Assembly: GCA_016209885.1 (NCBI GenBank)
Contig: JACQVF010000042.1
Location: 1-64,000 of the forward strand
Reading direction: 5' to 3'
From: Gemmatimonadota bacterium
GTDB lineage: Bacteria > Gemmatimonadota > Gemmatimonadetes > Longimicrobiales > Gaopeijiaceae
DNA length: 64,000 nt
Part shown: piece by piece, positions 17,023 through 27,115 of the stretch
How the letters are laid out: every line of letters begins with the position of its first letter
How positions within the stretch are numbered: the first letter of the stretch is position 1
Notes under the pieces: model-generated
Seen by the model: only the letters and a program-made list of their open reading frames with translations
What the model was told of the DNA's origin: nothing
Databases searched by the model: none
Translations under genes and position numbers: made by a program

Positions 17023-19275
17023 ATGATGGTGCGAGCGCGGAGGTGGCAGGGGCGCGGCGTGTGGGTTGCCGCTGCGGTCGTGGCGGTCGTTGCCCCCGGT
17101 GCGCTGGGGGCCCAGTCCGGGACGGACGGGACCGCCGATGCGCCTGGGCCGTGGCCCATGAACGTGGAGGCGGCGCCGCGTCCGGAGGTGCACGCGGTGC
17201 CGATCGAGGCGTCCATCGTTGTGGACGGTCGATTGGATGAGGCGGCGTGGGCGCAGGCGGAGCCGATCACGCAGTTCGTGCAGGCGCAGCCGAGTACGGG
17301 TTATCCGGCGACAGAGCAGACGGTGGTGCGGGTCCTCTACGACCGTGACCACCTCTACATCGGGGCGATGTGCTACGACTCGCGGCCGGACCACCTCATC
17401 ATTCCGAGCCTGGAGCAGGACTACGAGACGCACGACTCGGACGCGTTCGGGGTGACGCTGGATACGTACCTGGACCGGCGGAACGCGTTCATGTTCATCG
17501 TGAACCCCGGGGGTGCGGTCAAGGACGGGCAGATTTTCGACAACAGCCGGAACTACAACCTGGCGTGGGAGGGCGTGATCAAGCTGAAGACGGCGGTGCA
17601 GGATTCCGGCTGGACCGTGGAGCTGGCGATTCCGTTTACGACGCTGCGGTTCGATCCGACGAAGGAGGAGCAGACCTGGGGGGTCAACTTCTCACGGCGC
17701 ATCCGGCGGAACAACGAGGACGCGTACTGGGCGCCGCTGGAGAAGCGGGAGCTGCTTCACAAGATGTCGCGGGCGGGGACACTGTACGGGCTGAAGGGCA
17801 TCCGCCCCGGACGGAACCTGACGGTGAAGCCGTACGTGGCTGCGGCGCGGACGTCGACCACGGAGGGCGCGGCCGGCGGGGCGGGTTCGGACCTGGATGC
17901 CGGCCTCGATGTGAAGTATGGGATCACGCCGCGCCTCACGCTGGACCTCACCTACCGGACGGATTTCTCGCAGGTGGAGGTGGATCAGGAGCAGGTCAAC
18001 CTGACGCGGTTTTCGCTGTTCTTCCCGGAGAAGCGGGATTTTTTCCTCGAGAACGGGGGGAGCTTCACGTTCGGCGACCTGACGGAGCGGAACTACCGGA
18101 TGGGCTCCTCCTTGCGGGAGTTCACGCTCTTCCACTCGCGCGGGATCGGGCTGGACGCTCGGGGCCGGCCGATCCCGATGCGGGGCGGCGGCCGGCTCAC
18201 GGGCAAGCTGGGGGGCTTCGAGCTCGGGCTCCTCGAGATGCAGACGGAGGATGGGGGAGGGCTGGCGTCGGAGAACTTTGCGGTACTGCGCGTGAGGCGC
18301 GAGCTGTTCGGCAGCTCGGACGTGGGAGCGATCTTCATCGATCGGCGATCCACGGGCGGCGGCGAAGACTACAATCGCGGCTACGGGGTCGATGCGAACA
18401 TCCGGCTCCTGCGCGACGTGATCGTGAACTCGTATATGGCGGGGACGGATGACGCGGCGGCCGGCCAGGACTGGGCCGGGCGGCTGTCCGTGGCGTGGCG
18501 CGACCGTCTATGGGACGCGTCGGCGTTTGCGAAGCGGGTGGGTGATGCCTTCACGCCCGGGGTCGGCTTCGTGCGCCGCCAGGGGGTGCAGCAGGGGTAC
18601 ATGACCGTGGGCGTGCATCCCAGGCCGAAGATCCCGCGGGTCCAGGAAGTGAACCCGTACGCCGAGGTCAGCTACATCACGAATCTCGAGTCGGTGCTGG
18701 AGACGCGGGAGGCGACGCTCGGCGTCGGGGTCGAGCTGCTGGACGGGGGGAGCCTGAACTTCGAGTACGTGGACCAGTTCGAGCGCCTGTTCAGGGCGTT
18801 CCGCATCAGCTCGGACGCCACGATCCCGGTGGGCGCCTACGACTTCTGGGAGGCGCGGGCCAGCTACCAGTCGAGCAAGGGCCGGCCGTTCTCGGGGCGG
18901 GTGAGCGTGGCGCGAGGCGACTTCTACAGCGGCGACAGGACGACGCTCGGGCTGGGCGCGCTGTGGCGCGTGAACTACCGCCTGTCGTTCGACCTGTTCG
19001 CGGAGCGGAATGACGTGTCGCTGCCGGGGAACGCCTTCACCGCCGACGTCGTCGGCACGCGCATCGACTACGCGTACAACACGCGTCTCTTGGCCAGCGC
19101 GTTCGTCCAGTACAACGCGGCGGCGGACCAGGTGGTCACGAACCTCCGCTTCAACTTCATCCATGCGCCACTGAGCGACCTGTTCCTGGTCTACACCGAG
19201 CGCCGTGACCTCGCGGAAGGCCGCGTGCTGGACCGGGTCTTCTCTGCCAAGCTCACGAAGCTGGTCGCGTTCTGA
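17023..19275 (+). CDS. Exported DUF5916 outer-membrane beta-barrel protein
   Basis: A 750-residue protein with a signal peptide (ending GALGAQ), an N-terminal carbohydrate-binding family 9-like domain (about residues 55-225) and a long DUF5916 region predicted to be a beta barrel. Visible anchors are IVVDGRLDEAAW, the LYDRDHLYIGAMCYDS strand pair, GVNFSRRIRRNNE and the FFPEKRDFFLENGGSF segment that marks this family. The C-terminus LTKLVAF ends in Phe, as in outer-membrane barrels. ATG 17023/17026 lies after AGGAAAG; ATG 16996 is an in-frame alternative with a poorer signal peptide. Ligand and role are unknown; glycan or peptide binding outside the cell is inferred. Confidence 0.83.
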   Translation: MMVRARRWQGRGVWVAAAVVAVVAPGALGAQSGTDGTADAPGPWPMNVEAAPRPEVHAVPIEASIVVDGRLDEAAWAQAEPITQFVQAQPSTGYPATEQTVVRVLYDRDHLYIGAMCYDSRPDHLIIPSLEQDYETHDSDAFGVTLDTYLDRRNAFMFIVNPGGAVKDGQIFDNSRNYNLAWEGVIKLKTAVQDSGWTVELAIPFTTLRFDPTKEEQTWGVNFSRRIRRNNEDAYWAPLEKRELLHKMSRAGTLYGLKGIRPGRNLTVKPYVAAARTSTTEGAAGGAGSDLDAGLDVKYGITPRLTLDLTYRTDFSQVEVDQEQVNLTRFSLFFPEKRDFFLENGGSFTFGDLTERNYRMGSSLREFTLFHSRGIGLDARGRPIPMRGGGRLTGKLGGFELGLLEMQTEDGGGLASENFAVLRVRRELFGSSDVGAIFIDRRSTGGGEDYNRGYGVDANIRLLRDVIVNSYMAGTDDAAAGQDWAGRLSVAWRDRLWDASAFAKRVGDAFTPGVGFVRRQGVQQGYMTVGVHPRPKIPRVQEVNPYAEVSYITNLESVLETREATLGVGVELLDGGSLNFEYVDQFERLFRAFRISSDATIPVGAYDFWEARASYQSSKGRPFSGRVSVARGDFYSGDRTTLGLGALWRVNYRLSFDLFAERNDVSLPGNAFTADVVGTRIDYAYNTRLLASAFVQYNAAADQVVTNLRFNFIHAPLSDLFLVYTERRDLAEGRVLDRVFSAKLTKLVAF

Positions 19276-19391
19276 TGTGAGTGCGCCGCGGCCCGGCGCC
19301 GGGTCGGCGGTCCGAACTGCGAGGGGCGACGCCGCGAGATCCTTCCGCCGGCGCCGCTCCTCGTTCGTTCTCGGTCGTCCGCGTCGCGCGC

Positions 19392-19423
19392 GACAGGTCG
19401 CTGTAGTTCTTGAGCGACCTGTC
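19392..19423. terminator. Bidirectional hairpin between convergent genes
   Basis: GACAGGTCGCT and AGCGACCTGTC form a perfect 11-bp stem with a 10-base loop between the convergent DUF5916 and permease genes; the right arm touches the permease stop codon. The arm is also a copy of the dispersed CTTCAGCGACCTGC motif, here in inverted duplicate. It probably ends transcription from both sides, but there is no T-tract. Confidence 0.55.
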
Positions 19424-20582
19424 AGCCCGCTCGCATCACGTGAACGATGGATTGGCGCGCGGCGCGCCACGCGGGGAAGAGGCCGCCCACGAGCCCCATC
19501 AGCGCGGAGAACACGAGCCCGGCCGCGAGGAGATCGGGCGTCACGCGAAACGCGAACGCCACCTCGCTGAAGGAGACCCAGTTCGTGGTGCTCGTCACGA
19601 TTCCGTTGATGGGCAGGGTGAGAAGGCATCCCATAGCGCCGCCGAGGAGGGACAGCATCACCGCCTCGAGCACGAAGGAGACGAGGATGCTGCGCGGCGG
19701 GAATCCGAGGGTGCGGAGCACGGCGATCTCCGGCGCCCGGGCGGCGACGGACGCGTCCAGGGTGTTGATCGCCCCGAAGATGGCGCCGATCCCCATGATT
19801 CCCGCGATGAAGACGGCGGCGATATTGAGAACCAGGTTGAGCTGCCACGACTGGTTCGCGTAGAAGTCGTACTCCCGGTGTGCGTCGATGCGGAAGCGCG
19901 GGTCTTTTTCAAGGGACTCCTTCACCGCCGGGAAGGCCGCGGGATCGTTCATCCGGAACGTCACCGACTGGAAGACTTCTCCGCGGAATACGGGCATGAA
20001 CTGCTCGTTCTCGCCCCAGATCTCGGACTCGAACGCAGAGCCACCTGCGGCGAAGTGGCCGACGACGACCCACCTGCGGTTCGCGAACGCCAGCGTGTCA
20101 CCGATCCCGGTGTTCGTGAAACGGCCGACGATGCTTTTGCCCACGAGGATCTCGGGGGCGCCGGGGTTGAAGATGCGGCCGGCGACAATCCGCACGTTCT
20201 TGCGGACCTGGAAAGCCTGGGGGCTTACGCCGCGGGTGACGACGAGGGCGTCGCCGCCCGTGGTGCGCTCGAGGCTCAACAGGACGTAGACCTCGGGGCT
20301 GACGAGCGGCCGGTGGTCCGGGCCGAGGGCAACGAACGGCATGGCGGCGATGGCCGCCGCGGTCTGCCGGCCGATCCCGCTGGAGAGCTCGGTGTCGGCC
20401 CCGGTACGCAGGACGAGCACGTTTTCGGGCGAACCCGTCTCCCGGAGCGCCACGCGAAAGCCGCGCGAGAGCGCCATCATGGCCACGAAGACGGACACGA
20501 CGAGGGCCATCCCGAGCGCCGTGGCGAGCGTGGAGATCGGCCGCCGCCTGAGGCTGCGCACGTTGTAGACGATGGGGACCAC
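19422..20582 (-). CDS. FtsX/MacB-type ABC permease
   Basis: A 386-residue permease with the MacB/FtsX layout: one N-terminal membrane helix (residues 16-40), a periplasmic domain of about 220 residues (MacB_PCD type), and three C-terminal helices. The GINTLD-like segment IFGAINTLDA and the VLRTLGFPPRSIL coupling helix are typical. Start is GTG 20582 with AAGGAG nine bases upstream. It is the last gene of the adaptor-ATPase-permease-permease operon. Such systems use mechanotransmission across the periplasm for lipoprotein, peptide or drug export; the cargo here is unknown. Confidence 0.85.
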   Translation of the reverse strand: MVPIVYNVRSLRRRPISTLATALGMALVVSVFVAMMALSRGFRVALRETGSPENVLVLRTGADTELSSGIGRQTAAAIAAMPFVALGPDHRPLVSPEVYVLLSLERTTGGDALVVTRGVSPQAFQVRKNVRIVAGRIFNPGAPEILVGKSIVGRFTNTGIGDTLAFANRRWVVVGHFAAGGSAFESEIWGENEQFMPVFRGEVFQSVTFRMNDPAAFPAVKESLEKDPRFRIDAHREYDFYANQSWQLNLVLNIAAVFIAGIMGIGAIFGAINTLDASVAARAPEIAVLRTLGFPPRSILVSFVLEAVMLSLLGGAMGCLLTLPINGIVTSTTNWVSFSEVAFAFRVTPDLLAAGLVFSALMGLVGGLFPAWRAARQSIVHVMRAG

Positions 20583-20616
20583 CGGGGCACTCTCCTTGTA
20601 GTACTTCGGCGATCTG

Positions 20617-21756
20617 CTACGCCACGCGCCGCAGGGTCGGGGCCACGGGCAGCCGTGCCGTCTGCCACGCGGGGACGAGGCTGCTCACGACGCCCAGGAG
20701 CACGGCGACGGCGAGCCCGAGGGCCACGGTGCTCCATCTCACGTGGAAGCCCGGCAGGAGTCCCAGCGCCTGGAACTCCGCCCCATCGAAGAGGAGCTTC
20801 GCGCCCGCGACACCGAGGAGCCCGCCGCCCACCGTGATCACGAGCGCCTCGGCGAGCGTGAGACCGAGGAGAAGCCGGTCGGAGAAGCCGAGGGTCTTCA
20901 GCACCGCCACCTCATGCAGCCGCTCCCGCGCCGCCATCATCATGGTGTTCGCCGCCACGAGCAGAATCGCGAAGAACACCGCCATGCCGATGGCGTTGAG
21001 CAGGAAGCCCACGTTCCCGTACATGGTGACGAAGCTCGTCTGGAACGCGCGTTCGGTCTCCGTCCGCGTGGGGCTGGGCGAGTTCCGGAAGTCGTTGTCG
21101 ATCCGTTTGGCCACGCTGGCCGCGAGCGACGGATCTTCCAGGGCGAGCACGTACCAGTTCGGCTCGACGAAGCCCGGAAACCGTTCCGAGAGGGCCTCGT
21201 AGTGGAAGAGCATGGCGTCCTGCTGGAAGCCCGGGTTCGTCGCGGTGTAGACGCCGCGGATCGTGAAGGTCCAGTCGCCGGGATAGATGGTTCCGCGCAG
21301 GGTCACGTTCTGGCCCAGGCTCCACCCGAACCGTTCCATGAGCCGCCGTCCGGCGATGGCCGCCGTCCGCTCGGCCATGAACGCCTTCTTCTGGTCCTCG
21401 GGGACGAGGATCTCCGGGTAGAGGTCGAAGTAGTCGGCCTGGATGGCGAACTGGGGGAAGAAATTTCGCGGGTCGCGGTACACCGCGCCGAACCAGTTCG
21501 CCCACGACACCTTCCTGACCCCCGGGATGGCCTTCAGTTTCTGGTAGTAGGCCTGCGGCACGAAGAAGACGATGGAGATCGCGTTCCGGGTGACCATCCG
21601 TGACTCGCTCCCCACTTCCACGGCGCTGGCGAGCGTCGTCAGCACGGAGCGCAGCGTGGCGAGGAGGAAGAGCGCCGTGGCGACGCTTAAGCCTGTGAGG
21701 ATCGTCCGCGGCTTCCTGCGGAAGAGGTTTGCTCGCACGAGGCGGGCGAACCTCAT
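20617..21756 (-). CDS. FtsX/MacB-type ABC permease
   Basis: A 379-residue paralogue of the following permease, with an N-terminal helix (about residues 17-42), a large extracytoplasmic domain and three C-terminal helices. The coupling segment [18 protein letters not shown] is well conserved. Its ATG overlaps the stop of the ATPase gene (21753-21756), so the two are translationally coupled. The 34-base gap to the next permease contains another copy of the dispersed motif (TACTTCGGCGATCTGC). Two different permease subunits suggest a heterodimeric transporter. Confidence 0.86.
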   Translation of the reverse strand: MRFARLVRANLFRRKPRTILTGLSVATALFLLATLRSVLTTLASAVEVGSESRMVTRNAISIVFFVPQAYYQKLKAIPGVRKVSWANWFGAVYRDPRNFFPQFAIQADYFDLYPEILVPEDQKKAFMAERTAAIAGRRLMERFGWSLGQNVTLRGTIYPGDWTFTIRGVYTATNPGFQQDAMLFHYEALSERFPGFVEPNWYVLALEDPSLAASVAKRIDNDFRNSPSPTRTETERAFQTSFVTMYGNVGFLLNAIGMAVFFAILLVAANTMMMAARERLHEVAVLKTLGFSDRLLLGLTLAEALVITVGGGLLGVAGAKLLFDGAEFQALGLLPGFHVRWSTVALGLAVAVLLGVVSSLVPAWQTARLPVAPTLRRVA

Positions 21757-22442
21757 CGGCTGAGCACCCCCTTCTCCAGGTGCATGACCGAGTGGGCCCG
21801 CGCGGCGGCGTGGGCGTCGTGCGTCACCAGGAGGATGGTCTTCGTGAACTCGGCGTTGAGCCGCTGGAGGAGCGTGAGGATCTCGTCGGCCGACCTGGCG
21901 TCCAGGTCACCCGTCGGCTCGTCGGCCAGGAGGATCGTCGGGTCGCTCACGACCGCCCGCGCGATGGCCACACGCTGCTCCTGGCCGCCGGAGAGCTGGC
22001 GCGGGTAGTGGTCCGCCCGGTCGGCGAGCCCGACGATCTCCAGGGCGGCCGTGACGTGCTCCCGGCGCTCCTTCCTCGCCAGGTGGGTGAGGAGGAGCGG
22101 GAGCTCGATGTTCTCGTACGCCGTCAGCACCGGGATCAGGTTGTAGAGTTGGAAGACGAAACCCACGTGGCGGGCGCGCCACGCAGCCAGCTTGCGGGAA
22201 CTCATCTCCGTCACATCTTCGACTCCCACGAGGATGCGGCCGGAGGTGGGCTTGTCGAGGCCGGCGATAAGGTTGAGCAGCGTGCTCTTGCCGCTACCGG
22301 ACGGGCCCATCAGGGCCAGGAAGTCGCCCTCCATGACGTCGAGATCGAGCCCCTCGAACACCGGGATGAGCTGGCTGTCCCGGGTGTAGGCTTTGGTCAG
22401 ATCACGAATCTGCACGAGCGCCATCGTCGCTCTCTCCGCCAT
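21753..22442 (-). CDS. LolD/MacB-type ABC ATPase
   Basis: A 229-residue ABC ATPase. Walker A is GPSGSGKST (about residues 46-54), the Q-loop is [11 protein letters not shown], the signature is [10 protein letters not shown], Walker B is [12 protein letters not shown] and the switch His is in VTHDAH, so it is fully equipped for ATP hydrolysis. The VFQ-LIP and LTAYEN pattern places it in the LolD/MacB/FtsE group. It begins one base after the stop of the adaptor gene and overlaps the next permease by four bases. ATG 22424 (MALVQI) is an alternative start. Confidence 0.92.
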   Translation of the reverse strand: MAERATMALVQIRDLTKAYTRDSQLIPVFEGLDLDVMEGDFLALMGPSGSGKSTLLNLIAGLDKPTSGRILVGVEDVTEMSSRKLAAWRARHVGFVFQLYNLIPVLTAYENIELPLLLTHLARKERREHVTAALEIVGLADRADHYPRQLSGGQEQRVAIARAVVSDPTILLADEPTGDLDARSADEILTLLQRLNAEFTKTILLVTHDAHAAARAHSVMHLEKGVLSR

Positions 22443-22443
22443 C

Positions 22444-23670
22444 TCACTGTGGAGCTCTCACCCGGACGCGCGTGCCCTCGCGCGGAGCCGGCGGCCCCGC
22501 CACCATCACCTCCTCACCGCCCGCGAGCCCCTTCCGGACCTCACGGAGATCGCCGGTGACGGGCCCCGCGTCGACCTCCTGCCGGACGAGTCGGCGGTCG
22601 CGCACGATCCATACGATCTGCCGTCCGCCCTCATCGCGCACCGCAGCCGCGGGAACGAACACGCGCGGCCGCTCGAAGGGCTGGGGTTGCGCGGCGGCCT
22701 TCTCCAGGAACTCCACCTTCGCGGACATCTCCGGCAGGATGCGCGGGTCACGCTCGAGCATGCTCACCTTCACGAGCACGGTCGCCTTCTGCCGGTCGGC
22801 GGTCGGCACGACCTGCCGCGTCTGGCCGCGGAAAGCAGTCTCGGGATAGGCGTCGAGCGTGATGCGTGCAGGCTGGGCGCTGCGGATGCGCGCGATGTAC
22901 GCCTCGTTCACGTCCACCTCGACCTCGAGAGTGCCCAGGTCGGCCATGGTGACCACGGCGGTCCGGGTAAGGCCGCTGCCACCGACCGCGGGGGCCACGA
23001 CCTCACCCACCTCGGCGTCCTTGCGCAGGACGGTTCCGTCGAAGGGCGCCCGGATGTTCGTGTTCTCCAGGTTCGCGCGCGCCGCCTCGACGGCTGCCCG
23101 GACCGCCCGCATCTGCGCCTCCGTGAGGCGAACCCGGGCGCCCGCCGCGTCGAACTGAGCGACCACGCGTTCCGCCTCCTGCGAGGAGATGAGTCCCTGG
23201 GGCGCCAGCTCGTTGGCCCGGCGGACGTCGCGCTCCAGTTGATCGTGCTGCGCGCGCACTTCCTCGAGGGCTGCCTCCGCCGTGGCGAGCTCCGCCTCCC
23301 GCTGGGCGAGCGCGGCCAGGTAGTCGCGATTCTCCAGCCGGGCGATCACCTCGCCCTTCCGCACCGACGAACCCTCCGCCACGCCCAGGTACTCGAGCCG
23401 CCCCATGATCTTGGGAGCCACGGACGCCTTCGTGCGCGCCACCACGTATCCGTTGGCGGTGATGCCGGTCGTGCCGGACCCGGCGCCGCGCACGTCGGCG
23501 CGCGCGACTTCGATGGGGATCCGGCTCCCGCGTCTCACCAGGAAGAAAACGGCGGCGGCGACGGCCAACGCGGCGAGTGCGACGTACAGGGGCCAGCGCG
23601 GGCGGTGGCTCCGGGCGTTGGACGGGCGCTCGCGGTCGATGCGCAGCCGCGAGAGATCGGGCTGGGTCAT
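22444..23670 (-). CDS. MacA-like periplasmic adaptor
   Basis: A 408-residue HlyD/MacA-type membrane fusion protein. A single N-terminal membrane anchor (residues 27-46) is followed by the lipoyl/biotinyl half-motif, a long coiled-coil hairpin (about residues 110-200, [16 protein letters not shown]), the second half-motif [19 protein letters not shown], and beta-barrel and proximal domains. It starts the four-gene operon with the ATPase and two permeases and would bridge the inner-membrane complex to an outer-membrane channel. No TolC-like gene is in the window. Confidence 0.88.
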   Translation of the reverse strand: MTQPDLSRLRIDRERPSNARSHRPRWPLYVALAALAVAAAVFFLVRRGSRIPIEVARADVRGAGSGTTGITANGYVVARTKASVAPKIMGRLEYLGVAEGSSVRKGEVIARLENRDYLAALAQREAELATAEAALEEVRAQHDQLERDVRRANELAPQGLISSQEAERVVAQFDAAGARVRLTEAQMRAVRAAVEAARANLENTNIRAPFDGTVLRKDAEVGEVVAPAVGGSGLTRTAVVTMADLGTLEVEVDVNEAYIARIRSAQPARITLDAYPETAFRGQTRQVVPTADRQKATVLVKVSMLERDPRILPEMSAKVEFLEKAAAQPQPFERPRVFVPAAAVRDEGGRQIVWIVRDRRLVRQEVDAGPVTGDLREVRKGLAGGEEVMVAGPPAPREGTRVRVRAPQ

Positions 23671-23796
23671 GAGCGCTCACGGTAAGCGCATTCCCGGTCT
23701 GCGGCAACCGCACGGCCGGCGCGGCCGGCCTGGCACGCCCGAGGGTCACGCGGCGGTTCGGGGAGCCGGGACGAGTCGGGGCAGCCGGCCCCCCCC

Positions 23797-23944
23797 GGGG
23801 GATCGTACGACCCGCTCCGCTCAACTCTGCGCGCCGCCTGGCCCCGGCGTCTATTCCACCCGCGGCGCTCCGCGATATCGCGTCGGGGTCATACGGGTCC
23901 CCGGGGGGTCAACCCGTCCAGGCCCGGGTTTCTGAGCGGCCTGC
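23797..23944. repeat. Diverged copy of palindromic repeat element
   Basis: This stretch matches the element at 54104-54286 in both arms. The left arm has GATCGTACGA and GCTCAACTC, compared with CACCGTATGA and GCTCAACTC there. The right arm shares GGCGCTCCGCGAT and CGGGGTCATACGG, and it ends TTTCTGAGCGGCCTGC where the other ends CTTCTGAGCACCTGT. It lies between the stop of the Asp-box protein gene and the start of the adaptor operon. It has no coding potential. Confidence 0.6.
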
Positions 23945-23948
23945 CAGG

Positions 23949-26900
23949 CTACCGGGCGCCCGCCGCCCGCGCCTCCTCATGCGCCAGGCCCTGGAGCGCC
24001 TGCTCGAGGGATGCGGCGAGCTCGGTGCTCCGCTGCCGCTGCGTGGTAGTGGGCGGGTAGAGGCTGCCGGGCCGCACGGCGCTTCCGTTGAGCTCGCCGG
24101 CGAGGCCGTAGAGCTCGCGGCGGAGCCGGCCGATCTGGCGCTCGAGGCGCTGGGCTTCGCGGGCACGGGCGCGCAGCTCGTCCGCGGCGCCGCTGGCGGC
24201 CTCCACCTGCGCGCGTAGCCGCTCGGCGAGAGCATCGACGCGGTCGCCGGCTTCCCAGGTGCGGCGCTGAAGCGCGAGGAGCGCCAGCAGGAAGCGCTCC
24301 CTCTCATCGTAGTCCTGCTGGCTCAGCATGGGCATGAACGGGTCGGGCTTCACGACGACTTCCTTCGTGATCTGGGTGCTCCCGGCCTCGAGGGTCACGA
24401 GGTAGGTCCCGGGCGAGACGAACGGTCCCTGGGGCGTCACGGGGTGGGGTAGCGTCGCGGGAGGCGGCGCCTCCTGCTCCTCGCCTGCGAACAGGCTTCC
24501 CGGCTCGTAGGGCGGCGGCTCGTGGCGGAGATCCCAGACGACGCGCTGGATCCCGGTGGTGGCCGGCCCCTCCAGCGTTCGCACCACCTCGCGGCGGCGG
24601 TTCATCACGGTGAGCTTCGCGGACGGTGCGGGCCGGCCCAGGTAGTAGCTCACGATGGCTCCGAAGGGCGGGTTCTCGCCCACGAACTCATGGTTGCCCC
24701 GGTAGGAATCGTCCTTCCAGTACTGGAAGATGATAGCCGGGCGCGAGGAGAAGAGGTGGGCGTCGGCGCGGGCGACCTCGGGTGACCACTCCACGAGGGG
24801 CGCCAGGTCGTCCAGGATCCAGATGCTGCGGCCGTGCGTGCCCACGATGAGATCGTTGTCCCGCGGGTGAATGACCAGATCATCGTAGAGGGTGGTGGGC
24901 AGGTTCGACCCGAGCTCGACCCAGCTCGCGCCCGCGTCCGCGGAGACGTACAGAGCGTGCTCGGTCCCGAGGAAAAGGAGCTTCGGATTCCTGGGGTGCT
25001 CGCGGACCACGTTCACGGACCCGGACGGCAGCCCGTTCATAAGGGGTTGCCACGTGCGTCCGAAGTCGCGGGTGCGGAATACATAGGGCGCGAAATCACC
25101 GTCGCGATGCGCGTCGAAGCTCGCGTAGGCGACGCCGGGACCGGCGGCGGAGGCGATGACGCGGCTCACGTACGTGCCACCCTGAACGCCGCGCACGTTG
25201 CGCGAGACCTCGGTCCAACTCCTCCCGCCGTCCCGCGAGACCTGGAGGTTGCCGTCATCGACGCCCACCCAGAGGATCTTCGGCTCGAGGGGCGACTCGG
25301 CGATGGTGACGATCTCGCCGAAGGAGCCCGTGCCGTCATTCCTGGAGAGTGCGATATTCCTACCGAGAACGCCCATGATGCGAAGCGTGTCCCGGTCGAT
25401 CCGGCGGCTGAGGTCCTCGGTACGTTCCCAGGTGACCCCCCGGTCCCGCGAGATGAAGAGGCGGTTGCCGCCGAAGTAGATGACCTTGGGATCGTGCCGC
25501 GAGATGAGGCTGGGCGTGGACCAGTCGAACCGGTACTCCTCCTCGCCCTCTGGCGGGTGCGGTCTGATGTTCAGGATGTCACCGGTCTCGGCGTCCACCC
25601 GCGTGAGGTCGCCGTCGTTCGAGTTCGAGTAGACGTAGCGGTGGCTCGTGGGATCGGGCTGGTGGTACATTCCGTCGCCGAAGCCGATCTGCTTCCAGTC
25701 GTCCCGGAGGATCCCCATCCAGTGGCGGGTGGCGCTGGGACCCGCCCACGAGTGGTTGTCTTGCAGACCGCCGTAGATCCAGTACGGCTCCCGCATGTCG
25801 ACGCCGATGGCATAGAACTGAGCGATGGGGAGGTTGTCGATCCTGGTGAACGACTCGCCCCGGTCCCAGCTCTCCCAGAAGCCGCCGTCGCCGCCCAGGT
25901 AGAGGTGGCGCGTGTCGTTGGGATCGATCCAGAGGGCATGGTGGTCGGCGTGCACGCCCACGTCGTAGGTGGGCCGCCTCGCGATCTCGGTCCAGGTGCG
26001 CCCGCCGTCCTCGCTGCGGTAGGACGACGTGGCCAGGATGTAGACGCGCCGGTCATTCTGCGGGTCGAGGAAGATCTCGCTGTAATACATGGGACGCGGG
26101 TTCCGGCTGCTCATCCTTGTCCAGGTCTCACCCCCATCGACCGTGCGGTAGATGCCGCGCTCGGCGCTGTCCGCCTCGACGATAGCGTCGAGGACGCGGG
26201 GGTTCGAGCGCGCAATAGCGAGCCCGATCCGGCCCATGTCACCGGCAGGCAGGCTGGTGGTGAGCCGGCGCCATGTACGGCCGCCGTCCGTGGTCTTGTA
26301 GATGCCGCTGCCCGGGCCGCCGCCGTTGAAGCCCCAGGCCCGGCGCATGCGCTGGTACGCGGCGGCGTAAAGGGTGTTGGGGTCGGAGGGATCCATGACC
26401 AGGTCCACGACGCCGGTCAGCGTGTCCACGAAGAGCACCTTTTCCCAGGCGCGGCCGCCGTCCGTGGTCCTGAAGACGCCGCGCTCTGCGCTGGGCGCCC
26501 AGAGGTTGCCGAGTGCGGCCACGTAGGCGATGTCCGGGTTCTGGGGGTGGACCTCGACCTTCCCGATGTGACGCGTGTCCTCGAGGCCGAGATGCGTCCA
26601 GGTGCGGCCGCCGTCCGTGGAGCGGTAGACGCCGTATCCCCACGAGGTGCTCTGGCGGTTATTCTGCTCGCCGGTGCCTGCCCAGATCACGTCGGAGTTC
26701 GAGGGAGCGATCGCGATGTCCCCGAACGTGCTGACGGGCCGGTTCTCGAAGATGGGCGTCCAGGTCGTACCTTTGTTCGTGGTCTTCCAGAGGCCGCCGG
26801 ACGCACTGGCCACATAGATGGTGGCGGGATCGCCCGGCAGTGCCTCGATGTCGTGGATGCGGCCGCCGGCGACCGCCGGCCCGATCTCGCGGAAGGAGAG

Positions 26901-27029
26901 GCCGTCCAGAAGATCGGCAGTGAGCCCCGCCGCTGACGGAGATTGGGCCGCGAACGTGCTCGGAAGTGCGAGAAGGGCCGCGGCCACGAGCAGCACGGGA
27001 GACCGGGTCCGGGGCGCGCCGGGAAGCAT
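23949..27029 (-). CDS. Secreted sortilin/Asp-box beta-propeller protein
   Basis: A 1026-residue exported protein with many Asp-box repeats (S/T-x-D-x-G-x-T-W), seen as STDGGRTW, TTDGGRAW, TTDGGRTW, TVDGGETW, SEDGGRTW and SRDRGVTW. These form one or two large VPS10/sortilin-like beta-propellers (roughly residues 50-690). A C-terminal region after about residue 800 has a coiled-coil look (RLRAQVEAASGAADELRARA). The signal peptide ends STFAAQS. ATG 27029 lies behind AGGAGGG and is preferred over the in-frame ATG 42 bases upstream. Members are often annotated as glycosyl hydrolases, but no catalytic residues can be named, so binding is as likely. Confidence 0.85.
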   Translation of the reverse strand: MLPGAPRTRSPVLLVAAALLALPSTFAAQSPSAAGLTADLLDGLSFREIGPAVAGGRIHDIEALPGDPATIYVASASGGLWKTTNKGTTWTPIFENRPVSTFGDIAIAPSNSDVIWAGTGEQNNRQSTSWGYGVYRSTDGGRTWTHLGLEDTRHIGKVEVHPQNPDIAYVAALGNLWAPSAERGVFRTTDGGRAWEKVLFVDTLTGVVDLVMDPSDPNTLYAAAYQRMRRAWGFNGGGPGSGIYKTTDGGRTWRRLTTSLPAGDMGRIGLAIARSNPRVLDAIVEADSAERGIYRTVDGGETWTRMSSRNPRPMYYSEIFLDPQNDRRVYILATSSYRSEDGGRTWTEIARRPTYDVGVHADHHALWIDPNDTRHLYLGGDGGFWESWDRGESFTRIDNLPIAQFYAIGVDMREPYWIYGGLQDNHSWAGPSATRHWMGILRDDWKQIGFGDGMYHQPDPTSHRYVYSNSNDGDLTRVDAETGDILNIRPHPPEGEEEYRFDWSTPSLISRHDPKVIYFGGNRLFISRDRGVTWERTEDLSRRIDRDTLRIMGVLGRNIALSRNDGTGSFGEIVTIAESPLEPKILWVGVDDGNLQVSRDGGRSWTEVSRNVRGVQGGTYVSRVIASAAGPGVAYASFDAHRDGDFAPYVFRTRDFGRTWQPLMNGLPSGSVNVVREHPRNPKLLFLGTEHALYVSADAGASWVELGSNLPTTLYDDLVIHPRDNDLIVGTHGRSIWILDDLAPLVEWSPEVARADAHLFSSRPAIIFQYWKDDSYRGNHEFVGENPPFGAIVSYYLGRPAPSAKLTVMNRRREVVRTLEGPATTGIQRVVWDLRHEPPPYEPGSLFAGEEQEAPPPATLPHPVTPQGPFVSPGTYLVTLEAGSTQITKEVVVKPDPFMPMLSQQDYDERERFLLALLALQRRTWEAGDRVDALAERLRAQVEAASGAADELRARAREAQRLERQIGRLRRELYGLAGELNGSAVRPGSLYPPTTTQRQRSTELAASLEQALQGLAHEEARAAGAR

Positions 27030-27115
27030 ACTCCCTCCTGTCGTCCGTGTGACTGCTTCGGACCGGGACAACGGGTCATGCTACCCCGCCGGGCCGGCGG
27101 CGACAAGAGGTATAG

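Noticed and set aside
24834-26936. A 700-codon plus-strand open frame
   Set aside because: It lies wholly antisense to the Asp-box propeller gene and has only low-complexity composition.
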